The notes beneath the pieces are model-generated. The model did not search any database and had not been told where the DNA came from. It saw nothing but the letters and a program-made list of their open reading frames with translations. The translations under genes and the position numbers were made by a program. Of a DNA stretch of 25,090 nt, positions 6,764 through 13,672 are shown piece by piece. How positions within the stretch are numbered: the first letter of the stretch is position 1; each line of letters begins with the position of its first letter. Origin of the DNA: an uncultured Clostridia bacterium (GTDB lineage Bacteria > Bacillota > Clostridia > Christensenellales > Borkfalkiaceae); assembly GCA_934272745.1 (NCBI GenBank), contig CAKQSI010000028.1:1-25090 (forward strand). Direction: 5' to 3'.

Positions 6764-7408
6764 TTAGTCCTTTAAGATGTACGCCGTCGTCCCGCAGGCG
6801 ATACGGGCGGCGTTGGCTTCGTCCGTGTCGATGTGCATTTCGAGCGTGAAAGAGGGATCGACGCGAATGACTACGTTATTATAGATCGTAGCCCGTTCGT
6901 TATCGACGCGGACGGAAACAACCTCTTTATCGGTCACGCCCGCTTCCTGCGCGTCCTTGGGGCTCATATGAATGTGGCGCATTGCCACGATGCAGCCTTC
7001 GTTTAAGTAAACGCACCCTTTCGGTCCCACTAAGGCGATCGGTGCGGAACCTTTCAGATCTCCCGAAAGGCGGACGGGCGCTTTTACGCCCAGTTTTACC
7101 GCGTCGGTGGCGGAAATTTCCACTTGCGACTTGGAACGGACGGGACCTAAGACCCGCACGTTTTCGATGGCGCGGAGCTTTAACCCCACGATGGTCACCT
7201 GTTCGTTGCACGCGAACTGACCGCCCATCAGATCTTTCTTTTTCGTAAGTTCGTAGCCCTTGCCGAACAGCGTTTCCACGTCTTCCTGCGTCAGATGAAC
7301 GTGACGCGCCGACACGCCGATGGGAACGGCGTAGCCGCCCGTCTTACGATCTTTATCGATCTCGTCCAGAACGAGCCGCGTAATTTGTTCGATGGTTTTT
7401 TCGTCCAT
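6764..7408 (-). CDS. pduL: PduL phosphotransacylase with N-terminal encapsulation peptide
   Basis: A 214-residue phosphate propanoyltransferase that converts propionyl-CoA and phosphate to propionyl-phosphate and free CoA, recycling CoA inside the compartment. The two PduL half-domains each show their metal-site histidines: SARHVH (H36, H38) and MRHIH (H145, H147). The first about 20 residues (MDEKTIEQITRLVLDEI) form an amphipathic helix typical of encapsulation peptides, joined by a short RKTGG linker. The ATG at 7408 is preceded by GAGGAG; upstream in-frame codons only read through the 44-bp repeats and are not coding. No propionate kinase is visible in the window. Confidence 0.93.
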   Translation of the reverse strand: MDEKTIEQITRLVLDEIDKDRKTGGYAVPIGVSARHVHLTQEDVETLFGKGYELTKKKDLMGGQFACNEQVTIVGLKLRAIENVRVLGPVRSKSQVEISATDAVKLGVKAPVRLSGDLKGSAPIALVGPKGCVYLNEGCIVAMRHIHMSPKDAQEAGVTDKEVVSVRVDNERATIYNNVVIRVDPSFTLEMHIDTDEANAARIACGTTAYILKD

Positions 7409-7420
7409 GATTCTGCTCCT

Positions 7421-7596
7421 CGGCAAGTAAAAACGCTTGCAATGGGTGTTTTGGGGTAAACCACGACAAGGGAATAATCCTTGCAATGGCTGTTTTTCGG
7501 TAAACCACGGCAAGTGAAAAACGCTTGCGATGGGTGTTTTTTGGCAAACCACGGCAAGTGAAAAATGCTTGCGATGGGTGTTTTTTGGCAAACCAC
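7421..7596 (-). repeat. Four tandem 44-bp repeats in the pduL leader
   Basis: Four head-to-tail units occupy 7421-7464, 7465-7508, 7509-7552 and 7553-7596, each exactly 44 bp. The two right-hand copies are nearly identical and the second copy is the most diverged. On the minus (mRNA) strand each unit starts GTGGTTT and carries a GCAAG/CTTGC hairpin; in the diverged copy the stem shifts to CAAGG/CCTTG but still pairs. The array ends 12 bases before the pduL start, so it lies in the leader or intercistronic mRNA. Because 44 is not a multiple of 3 it is not a protein repeat. The rest of the gap (7597-7852) has only a small palindrome ATATCCGGATAT near 7798 and nothing I can name. Confidence 0.9.
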
Positions 7597-7852
7597 CCCA
7601 CGGGGGCGGAAAAATCCGCTCCCGTGCAGGCAGAAAATACCGTTTTTTAAGTACGCGCCCGCGTATTTCCGGCAAATTGCCGCATATGTACGGACGCAAA
7701 TTCCGGCGCGAAATTCAGGTTTCTCCTTTCTTCTGCAGAAAACCCGCCTTCGGCTCATTGCCAAAGCCGACCAGCCTCAGGGTATTACCCGGAAAAATAT
7801 CCGGATATCGCTTTCCCCTGCTTTTTTCGCGCTTACGCCGCGGAAACCGCCC

Positions 7853-8131
7853 TTATTTCAAAACGGGCAGAATCTTTTCCACGTCGGTATGGGGGCGCGG
7901 AATGACGTGAGTAGCAACCAGTTCGCCCAGTTTTGCCGCGTTTGCGGAACCTGCTTCGACAGCCGCTTTTACAGCGCCGACGTCGCCGCGAACCATAACG
8001 CTGACCAGTCCGCTACCGATCTTTTCGGTACCGATCAGGGTAACGTTTGCCGCTTTCAACATGGAATCCGCCGCTTCGATAGCCGCGACCAGACCTCTGG
8101 TTTCGATCATGCCCAATGCTTCTTGTGCCAT
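7853..8131 (-). CDS. BMC-H shell protein, PduA/PduJ-like (copy 1)
   Basis: A 92-residue single BMC-domain hexamer-forming shell protein. The sequence MAQEALGMIETRGLVAAIEAAD is the canonical start, with KIGSGLVSVMVRGDVGAVKAA in the middle and HVIPRPH near the end. The pore loop corresponds to the GSG segment, like metabolite-conducting PduA/PduJ hexamers. A strong GGAGGAATAAAAAA precedes the ATG. It is a close paralogue of the gene at 8898: I count 14 differing residues of 92, clustered at residues 23-29 and 57-66 and at the C-terminus. Confidence 0.95.
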   Translation of the reverse strand: MAQEALGMIETRGLVAAIEAADSMLKAANVTLIGTEKIGSGLVSVMVRGDVGAVKAAVEAGSANAAKLGELVATHVIPRPHTDVEKILPVLK

Positions 8132-8231
8132 TTTTTTATTCCTCCAAAAAAATTTCGTTATCTTTTTCCCGGGCGCTTCCCCCGAGGCGTTTTACTGAAA
8201 TTGTTTTTCGGGGCAAGCCCGAAGTGTTGCC

Positions 8232-8576
8232 TCAGGTGTCGCACTCCGATTCGCTTTTAATGCGGGAGGCTTCCGCCTGCTTTCTCTCTTCCACGCGTTT
8301 TAACATACGCGCGGCGCTGAGTTTTGCGATTTTTACGATCTCCGGATGGGGATTTGCAATCACCGCTTTTGCCACCGGCTTTTTGATACAGCCTGCCGCC
8401 GCCGCTTCTACGGACTGCGCGACTGCCGAAACCTCTCCTTCTACGATGAGAGTGACCAGTCTGCCGCCCATTTTCCGCTCCCACGTCACCAGATGGACGT
8501 CTGCGGTCTTGCACATGATATCCAACGCGTCGATGCCTGCCGAAACGCCGGACACTTCGATAAAGCCGTATGCCAT
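8232..8576 (-). CDS. BMC-H shell protein with a charged C-terminal extension
   Basis: A 114-residue protein with one BMC domain (about residues 1-85): MAYGFIEVSGVSAGIDALDIM, then GGRLVTLIVEGEVSAVAQSVEAA and a final VIANPHPE. About 25 charged residues follow (KRVEERKQAEASRIKSESECDT), predicted helical or disordered, which may face the lumen or cytosol. The pore region reads MGGR, differing from the GSG of the two PduA-like copies, so it probably has distinct permeability. Cysteines C22, C63 and C112 are present; whether any binds a cluster is unknown. The PduK/EutK group also carries C-terminal extensions, but I see no clear match to either. Confidence 0.85.
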   Translation of the reverse strand: MAYGFIEVSGVSAGIDALDIMCKTADVHLVTWERKMGGRLVTLIVEGEVSAVAQSVEAAAAGCIKKPVAKAVIANPHPEIVKIAKLSAARMLKRVEERKQAEASRIKSESECDT

Positions 8577-8897
8577 AATATGTATGCTTCCTTAAAACCG
8601 GTAAATTTTTGTCAAGGTCTGCCGCGGAAACCCGCGCACAATATCCCTTGCTTCCGCGGACGAGCCGCGTTACTAACCCTGCGGTTAAGCCGCACCGCTT
8701 TCATAAGCGGCGACCGCGCCGCGCTACTGAATTCCGCAGCCAAGCCTCGGAATTTTGTCTTTTGCTTGTTTTACGGCTGTCGCCGTAATTTTTCCGCCCG
8801 GCGCCGTTTAATCGAGCCGCCTCCGTCGCATAACGCTTACGCACGAACGCGCGCTTACGCTACGCCGAAACGTTGACGCCGCACGGGAAATCCGTCC
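8577..8897 (-). other. Palindrome-rich intercistronic region between BMC genes
   Basis: No gene is seen in these 321 bases. There is a run of short hairpins: TGCGG/CCGCA (8680-8694), CCGCTT-TCAT-AAGCGG (8695-8710), AATTCCG/CGGAATT (8730-8736 with 8748-8754) and TTACGGC/GCCGTAA (8771-8777 with 8782-8788). The last is followed by T residues on the plus strand. Further right are repeats of CGCTTACG type. Such tracts may stabilise or differentially process the shell-protein mRNA, setting shell stoichiometry (inference). Confidence 0.5.
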
Positions 8898-9176
8898 TTA
8901 CGCGAGGTGAGGAAGAATTTTTTCCACGTCGGTATGGGGACGCGGAATGACGTGAACGGCAACCAGTTCGCCCAGTTTGGACGCAGCCTGCGCGCCGACT
9001 TCGGTAGCGGACTTCACTGCGCCGACGTCGCCGCGGATCATAACGCTCACCAAACCGCTGCCGATTTTTTCGGTACCGATCAGGGTTACCTGCGCCGCTT
9101 TGACCATTGCGTCCGCCGCTTCGATTGCAGCGACCAGACCTCTCGTTTCGATCATTCCCAATGCTTCTTGTGCCAT
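8898..9176 (-). CDS. BMC-H shell protein, PduA/PduJ-like (copy 2)
   Basis: A 92-residue canonical hexameric shell protein nearly identical to the product at 7853. It has the same MAQEALGMIETRG start, the same KIGSGLVSVM pore-proximal strand and the same HVIPRPHTDVEKILP end. GGAGGATAACGAAT precedes the ATG. Differences from copy 1 sit mostly on one helix (SATEVGAQAASK against AAVEAGSANAAK) and at the C-terminus. This suggests a duplication followed by limited divergence, as with PduA and PduJ. Both are likely major facet proteins; which one dominates cannot be read here. Confidence 0.95.
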   Translation of the reverse strand: MAQEALGMIETRGLVAAIEAADAMVKAAQVTLIGTEKIGSGLVSVMIRGDVGAVKSATEVGAQAASKLGELVAVHVIPRPHTDVEKILPHLA

Positions 9177-9222
9177 ATTCGTTATCCTCCGATTTATTCT
9201 TGAATTAAATTTTCGTCAGCGA

Positions 9223-9540
9223 TCAGTTTTTATCCATGCCGCTGATTTTGAACATTTTTTCCGTATCTTCCGCGGGGTGCGGAATGATATGGTGCGTAAC
9301 CACGCCCGAAACCCGGTTCGCCGCTTCGATTCCCGCGGCGACGGCTTCCTCTACTGCCGAAACCGAACCGCGGAACTTGAGTACCACGATCAGCGGAACG
9401 GGCAATTTGTCGGCGTTAGCGGGCTTGTTTTTGTCGAACACTTCCAGCGTGACGTCGGCGGCTTTACAGCCGGCGTCCCCCGCGACGAAGGCGGCAGTCA
9501 AGCCGAACACTTCCAGAATTCCTACCGCATCTCCGATCAT
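9223..9540 (-). CDS. BMC-H shell protein with an internal insertion
   Basis: A 105-residue single BMC-domain protein beginning MIGDAVGILEVFGLTAAFVAGDAG, with FRGSVSAVEEAVAAGIEAAN and HHIIPHPAED later. It carries an extra polar loop DKNKPANADKLPVP (about residues 36-49) where PduA has the short KIGSG loop. The pore edge is therefore different, and this is likely a specialised minor hexamer. The ribosome binding site GAGGA overlaps the stop codon of the Zn-ADH gene (CGCTGAGGATACG), so translation is probably coupled. I cannot place it in a named Pdu, Eut or Cut family. Confidence 0.88.
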   Translation of the reverse strand: MIGDAVGILEVFGLTAAFVAGDAGCKAADVTLEVFDKNKPANADKLPVPLIVVLKFRGSVSAVEEAVAAGIEAANRVSGVVTHHIIPHPAEDTEKMFKISGMDKN

Positions 9541-9551
9541 AAAGCGTATCC

Positions 9552-10754
9552 TCAGCGATTGACGATAGCGATCTTAAGACCCTGCATGCTGAGATTGGTT
9601 TTCAGCGCTTCGTTGATTTCTTCCAGCGGGAAGCGGTGCGTGATCAGGTCCGCCATGGGAAGTCCGATGGCTTTCGCTCTCTTTAAAAAGTCGAACGTCG
9701 TCGCGTAATCGCGCAGCGTGTAGACCCACGAACCCACAATGGTGATTTCTTTCGAGCAGATGTCGAAGTGGGGGTTGATGGTTGCGTCGCCGCCGTTGAT
9801 GAAAAAGCCCAGTTCGCAAAGTCCGCCGCCGTTGCGGATGAACTTATAGATATTTGCGTGAGCAATCGGGCTGCCCGTGCACTGGAACGCGAAGTCGGCA
9901 AAATGTCCGTCGAACGCGTCTTTCACGGCGCCGGTAAGCGCTTCGATGCCCTTGTGATCTTTGAAGTTTACCGTTTTGCCTGCGCCCATGCGTTTTGCAA
10001 ACGCCAGACGTTTTTCGTCGCCGTCCACGGCAACGATGTTTTCCACGCCCATGGTGCGGAGAACCGCGATACAGATCAGACCGATCGGTCCGCAGCCCTG
10101 TACGACCACGCGGCTGTTGAAACGCAGGATTCCTACCGATTTGGCGCGTTCCACCGCGTGTACGAGGACGGCGCACGGTTCGATAAGGATACGGCTGTCC
10201 AGATCCAGATCGGAAACGTTGAAGATCGTGCTTCCTTTACGGATAAAGATATAGTCGGAGAACCAGCCGTTGAGGTGAACGTCGTCGTCGGGCAGCAGAC
10301 CGTATACGTCCGCGCCGCCGACGTTTTGTTTGTTGAGGTCGAACATCGTGATGTCCGGATTGTCTTTGAAGATCATGCAGGTAACGACTTTGTCGCCCAC
10401 TTTCAGGGCTTTGCCTGCGCTGTCCACTTTGACGTTTTTCCCCATCTTGACGATTTCGCCCGTGCCTTCGTGTCCGAGAGCGACGGGAATGAGGTTAAAG
10501 GGATCGCGCTTGAATTCGTGTGCGTCGGTGCCGCAAACGCCGCAACCTTCCACTTTTACCAGAATGTCGTCGTCCCCTACTTCGGGAATGGGGAATTCTT
10601 TGACGTCGAAATGTTCTTTTTCGGTCAGCATGGCAACGTGCGCGGTTTTGGGGATCGCGCCGCCGGCTGCCTTGGGTGCGGAAGCGGCGCTTGCGTTGCC
10701 GCCCGCCATGTTTTCAAGAACTTTCTTTACGATTTCTTCAATATTCAGATCCAT
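9552..10754 (-). CDS. Zn-dependent alcohol dehydrogenase (MDR) with encapsulation peptide
   Basis: A 400-residue medium-chain dehydrogenase. Residues 1-17 (MDLNIEEIVKKVLENMA) form an amphipathic encapsulation helix. An Ala/Gly-rich linker (to about residue 36) follows, then the GroES-like catalytic domain with CGVCGTD (C74), GHE (H95, E96) and a Rossmann domain with GCGPIGL. The four-Cys structural-zinc lobe of classical ADHs is absent. This is probably a luminal NAD(H) enzyme. It could reduce lactaldehyde to 1,2-propanediol, since the aldolase next door is also tagged, or propanal to propanol, and sorbitol/threonine dehydrogenase-like reactions cannot be excluded. It lies 18 bases after pduP and is followed by the four BMC-H genes, with a CAAGGAG ribosome binding site. 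Confidence 0.85.
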   Translation of the reverse strand: MDLNIEEIVKKVLENMAGGNASAASAPKAAGGAIPKTAHVAMLTEKEHFDVKEFPIPEVGDDDILVKVEGCGVCGTDAHEFKRDPFNLIPVALGHEGTGEIVKMGKNVKVDSAGKALKVGDKVVTCMIFKDNPDITMFDLNKQNVGGADVYGLLPDDDVHLNGWFSDYIFIRKGSTIFNVSDLDLDSRILIEPCAVLVHAVERAKSVGILRFNSRVVVQGCGPIGLICIAVLRTMGVENIVAVDGDEKRLAFAKRMGAGKTVNFKDHKGIEALTGAVKDAFDGHFADFAFQCTGSPIAHANIYKFIRNGGGLCELGFFINGGDATINPHFDICSKEITIVGSWVYTLRDYATTFDFLKRAKAIGLPMADLITHRFPLEEINEALKTNLSMQGLKIAIVNR

Positions 10755-10772
10755 AAACGAACTCCTTGATTG

Positions 10773-12155
10773 TCAGCGAATACACAGGCTGTCGCCCATG
10801 ACGCATCTTCTTGTTTTTGTAAAGGTTTTGGCAGAAGTCAGACCCTCGCCCGTTCTCGACGCGATGGTGAAAGTACAGATGCTTTCGCCGCCGAAGCCGA
10901 GCGCCGCATACGAGGGCGCGTTCTTTACCAGAATCGCGGTATCCATCGCCCGGGCGTACCGGGTAAGATGATCGACGTTTTTGCTGTGAATGTGGGCGGA
11001 ATGGCGGTTGCCGTGTTCCAGCCACACGCATTTTTCCACCGCGTCGTCGAAATCGGTCGCACGGACGACGCCTAAAATCGGCATCATCAGTTCGGTCGCG
11101 ATCAGGGGATGTTCTTTTTCTCCCTCGAACACGATGCAGCGGACGTCGTCCCCCACCTCGACACCGACCATGTGGAGCAGGGCTTTGGCGCTCCGTCCCA
11201 CGCATTTGCGGTTGAGTCCCTTGGGGGTAAGAACGGTGGCGACCAGTTTGTCCTGCACTTCTTTCGAGGCGAGGTAGCAGCCCTGTTCTTCGATCATGTA
11301 ATTCATCAGTTCGTCAATGACCGAGGCGACGGCGACCACTTCCTTTTCCGCAATGCAGGGCAGGTTGTTGTCGAACGTGCAGCCGTTGACGATATCTTCC
11401 GCGGCTTTTCTGACGTCGGCGGAATCGTCTACCAAAGCGGGGGGATTGCCCGCGCCCGCGCCGATGCCGCGTTTGCCGGAAGAAAGCACCGTGGTCACGA
11501 CGCCCGGTCCCCCGGTTGCCGCGATCAGCGGAATATCTTTATGCTTTAACATAATGTTGCTGGTTTCCATGGTCGGTTTTGCCATCGAAACGCAGATATT
11601 GACCGGACCGCCCGCCTCTAAACTCGCACGGTTGATCATATCCACCGCAAAGTTGGAAGTTTTGACTGCGGCGGGGTGGCAGTTGAACACCACCGTATTG
11701 CCGCCGGCGAACATGCCGATCGTGTTGCAGATGACCGTTTCGCTGGGGTTGGTGCAGGGCGTGATGGCGCCGATGACGCCGAACGGTCCGCGTTCGATCA
11801 GAGTCAGCCCGCGATCCCCGGAGAACGCCTCGGTCGTGATATCTTCGGTGCCGGGCGTTTTTTCGGCAACCAGTTTGTGCTTTAAAATTTTGTGTCCGAC
11901 GTTGCCCATGCCGGTTTCTTCCACCGCCATGCGGGCAAGCGTTTCCGCGTTTTCCACCGTCTTTTTACGAATGTTTTCGATGACTTTCTCGCGAGCGTCC
12001 ATAGTCATGGCATGGACGATCTTTTGCGCCTCTTTCGCGGCGGCGATCGCCTCGTTCATATCCGTAAAGACGCCGAGCAGCGGTTTTTCGGACTCTCCCA
12101 GGTTCAGTCTTGCGACGACCTGTTTTACGATTTCCTGAACATCGCGTTCGTTCAT
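10773..12155 (-). CDS. pduP: CoA-acylating propionaldehyde dehydrogenase, PduP-like
   Basis: A 460-residue CoA-dependent aldehyde dehydrogenase that oxidises propanal to propionyl-CoA with NAD+. The N-terminal helix MNERDVQEIVKQVVARL is a typical PduP encapsulation peptide, followed by a short NLGESEKP linker. The catalytic cysteine is C267 in NNLPCIAEKE. ITPCTNPSET and the Gly-rich GIGAGAGNPP are the usual PduP/EutE landmarks. Its ATG overlaps the end of the preceding DUF336 gene (ATGA-type, 12152-12155), indicating coupled translation. With PduL it forms the acyl-CoA branch of the compartment. Confidence 0.94.
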   Translation of the reverse strand: MNERDVQEIVKQVVARLNLGESEKPLLGVFTDMNEAIAAAKEAQKIVHAMTMDAREKVIENIRKKTVENAETLARMAVEETGMGNVGHKILKHKLVAEKTPGTEDITTEAFSGDRGLTLIERGPFGVIGAITPCTNPSETVICNTIGMFAGGNTVVFNCHPAAVKTSNFAVDMINRASLEAGGPVNICVSMAKPTMETSNIMLKHKDIPLIAATGGPGVVTTVLSSGKRGIGAGAGNPPALVDDSADVRKAAEDIVNGCTFDNNLPCIAEKEVVAVASVIDELMNYMIEEQGCYLASKEVQDKLVATVLTPKGLNRKCVGRSAKALLHMVGVEVGDDVRCIVFEGEKEHPLIATELMMPILGVVRATDFDDAVEKCVWLEHGNRHSAHIHSKNVDHLTRYARAMDTAILVKNAPSYAALGFGGESICTFTIASRTGEGLTSAKTFTKTRRCVMGDSLCIR

Positions 12156-12679
12156 TGCATCTCCTTTGCAAAATACCTTGCGGCAAACTCGCCGAGTGCG
12201 GTATCCTGCTCCGCCGTTCCGCCGGACACGCCGAAGCCGCCGACGATGACGTTTTCCCTCTTAAGCGGCTCTCCGCCGCCGAATATTACGATCTTACCGC
12301 CGTTTGTAAACTGGATCCCGTACAAACTTCCGCCGGGAGCGGCAAGCGTTGCGAGATTTTTGGTCGGCATTTTTAAAGAAACCGAAGTGAACGCTTTATT
12401 CATCGCAATATCAATACTGGCGATGAACGCGCTTTCTTTCCGAAGCAGACAAAGCGGATGTCCGCCCGCGTCCGAAACGCAGACGACGGCGTTGACGCCG
12501 ATCTCTTCCGCACGGGAAAGAACGACCTCGCAAAGGCGGCGCGCTTCTTTTTCCGTCAGCGGCGCTGCGGTGCCGGATTTCCCCGTTCGTACCGGATTTT
12601 CGGGGACGTACCCCGATTTTCGGGACAAAACTTCGGAAACGACTCCGCGTACCACGGTTTCCAGATCTTTCTCCGTCAT
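12152..12679 (-). CDS. DUF336/PduO-C-like protein with encapsulation peptide
   Basis: A 175-residue protein. Residues about 40-175 are a GlcG/HbpS/PduO-C domain (DUF336): ARRLCEVVLSRAEEIGV, VSDAGGHPLCLLRKESAF, AMNKAFTS, then IVIFGGGEPL and VGGFGVSGGTAEQD. Related domains bind haem or flavin-like cofactors, but activity in BMCs is unsettled. There is no adenosyltransferase domain, in keeping with the B12-independent dehydratase. The N-terminal helix MTEKDLETVVRGVVSEVL is an apparent encapsulation peptide, followed by a flexible linker to about residue 40, so I expect a luminal protein. The gene lies between fucA (4-base gap) and pduP (4-base overlap). Confidence 0.88.
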   Translation of the reverse strand: MTEKDLETVVRGVVSEVLSRKSGYVPENPVRTGKSGTAAPLTEKEARRLCEVVLSRAEEIGVNAVVCVSDAGGHPLCLLRKESAFIASIDIAMNKAFTSVSLKMPTKNLATLAAPGGSLYGIQFTNGGKIVIFGGGEPLKRENVIVGGFGVSGGTAEQDTALGEFAARYFAKEMQ

Positions 12680-12683
12680 GGGA

Positions 12684-13502
12684 TTATTTCCCGAGCTGCT
12701 GCATTACCTTTTTGGTAATTTCGGCGATCAGGTCGGTGTTGTTTTCCGACGAAGCGGCCGCCTTGGATTCGCAATTTCCGCATCCGCCGCCGCAGGTATG
12801 ACAACTGGGAAGTCCCGCTTTCGCGTTCGGGCAGAGATCCGCCGGGTGACGACCTTTCATGCCGAACTTTCTGCGGATTTCGTACAGACGTTCGACCTGT
12901 TCTTTGGTCAGTTCCTTAGGTCCGCCGAGCAATTTTGCGTTGAACAGCAGTCTTGCATAGAATTCAACGGATTCCATTTTATGATAGGCGTTAAGCAGGC
13001 TGTCCGAGAAGGTCAGCGCACCGTGATTCGCCAGAAGAACCGCGTCGAAGTGCTGCACGTATTTGGAAACGGCGTCCGGAATTTCTTCGGTAGACGGCGT
13101 GCCGTAATCCGCAATGGGAACGCAGCCGAGCGCGATGACCGCTTCGGGCATAATGGGCTGGGTAAGAGGAATCCCCGCGATTGCAAAACTGGTCGCGTAC
13201 ATCGGATGTGCGTGGACGACCGAATTGACGTCGGGACGTTCCTTATACACTCTCATGTGCATCTTGATTTCGGACGAGGGCTTGAAGCCGGGGTTTGCCT
13301 GCAGCACTTTGCCGTTTTCGTCTACTTTGCAGATGTATTCCGGCGTCATAAATCCCTTGGATACGCCGGTGGGCGTGCAGAGGAATTCGTGATCGTTCAG
13401 TTTGACGGAGATGTTGCCGTCGTTTGCCGCAACCATGCCGCGATTGTAGATGCGTTTGCCGATGTCGCAGATCTGTTTTTTGATTTCGTACTCGTTTACC
13501 AT
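12684..13502 (-). CDS. fucA: L-fuculose-1-phosphate aldolase (class II) with Cys-rich linker and C-terminal encapsulation peptide
   Basis: A 272-residue class II aldolase/adducin-family enzyme cleaving fuculose-1-phosphate (or rhamnulose-1-phosphate) to DHAP and lactaldehyde. Family landmarks are NDGNISV (residues 27-33), TPTGVSKG, E78, HAHP (H98, H100) and H160 in LANHGAL; E and three His are the metal and catalytic set. The catalytic domain ends at about 218, near the usual FucA length. A Cys-rich linker follows (C224, C234, C237, C241, C244), then an Ala/Ser spacer and a C-terminal amphipathic helix NTDLIAEITKKVMQQL, an encapsulation peptide. It opens the block downstream of the second consensus promoter. 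The linker cysteines might bind a metal or Fe-S cluster. Confidence 0.92.
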   Translation of the reverse strand: MVNEYEIKKQICDIGKRIYNRGMVAANDGNISVKLNDHEFLCTPTGVSKGFMTPEYICKVDENGKVLQANPGFKPSSEIKMHMRVYKERPDVNSVVHAHPMYATSFAIAGIPLTQPIMPEAVIALGCVPIADYGTPSTEEIPDAVSKYVQHFDAVLLANHGALTFSDSLLNAYHKMESVEFYARLLFNAKLLGGPKELTKEQVERLYEIRRKFGMKGRHPADLCPNAKAGLPSCHTCGGGCGNCESKAAASSENNTDLIAEITKKVMQQLGK

Positions 13503-13641
13503 GTTTCTGCTCCTTACAAGTATTGTTCGTTAGATTTTTGACGTTTTGCTTTCGCCCCGCAAACGGAAAATTCCATCTTTCGGGCGACTCGGTTGCCGGT
13601 CTTTTTTACGAAAAAAGCCCGTCCCCCTTTCTTTTGATGAC

Positions 13642-13672
13642 ATTATACAACAAACTCCAACAAAAGTCAACA
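13642..13672 (-). promoter_or_regulatory. Consensus promoter upstream of fucA with shared 15-bp motif
   Basis: On the minus strand a -35 TTGACT (13670-13665) and a -10 TATAAT (13647-13642) are exactly 17 bases apart. The -35 overlaps the eutP stop codon. The plus-strand motif CAACAAAAGTCAACA (13658-13672) covering the -35 is repeated base for base at the GRE promoter (18689-18703), so it is a candidate operator. An A-rich tract lies upstream. The rest of the 13503-13641 gap is leader with no feature I can name. Confidence 0.8.

Noticed and set aside
7421..7596. CRISPR array
   Set aside because: The 44-bp units are contiguous, with no unique spacers and no cas genes.
7291..7764. Repeat-containing protein upstream of pduL
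   Set aside because: The 44-bp period is not a multiple of three, several frames are open only because the repeat lacks stops, and pduL has a clear start and ribosome binding site at 7408.
9768..10769. A 333-codon plus-strand frame antisense to the Zn-ADH
   Set aside because: A shadow of the real gene: no ribosome binding site and no domain, while the minus strand encodes an intact dehydrogenase.
11892..13541. A 549-codon open frame on the plus strand antisense to fucA and pduP
   Set aside because: It is antisense to three well-recognised enzymes, is rich in Phe, Arg and His as expected of a reversed GC-rich coding strand, and has no family motif.
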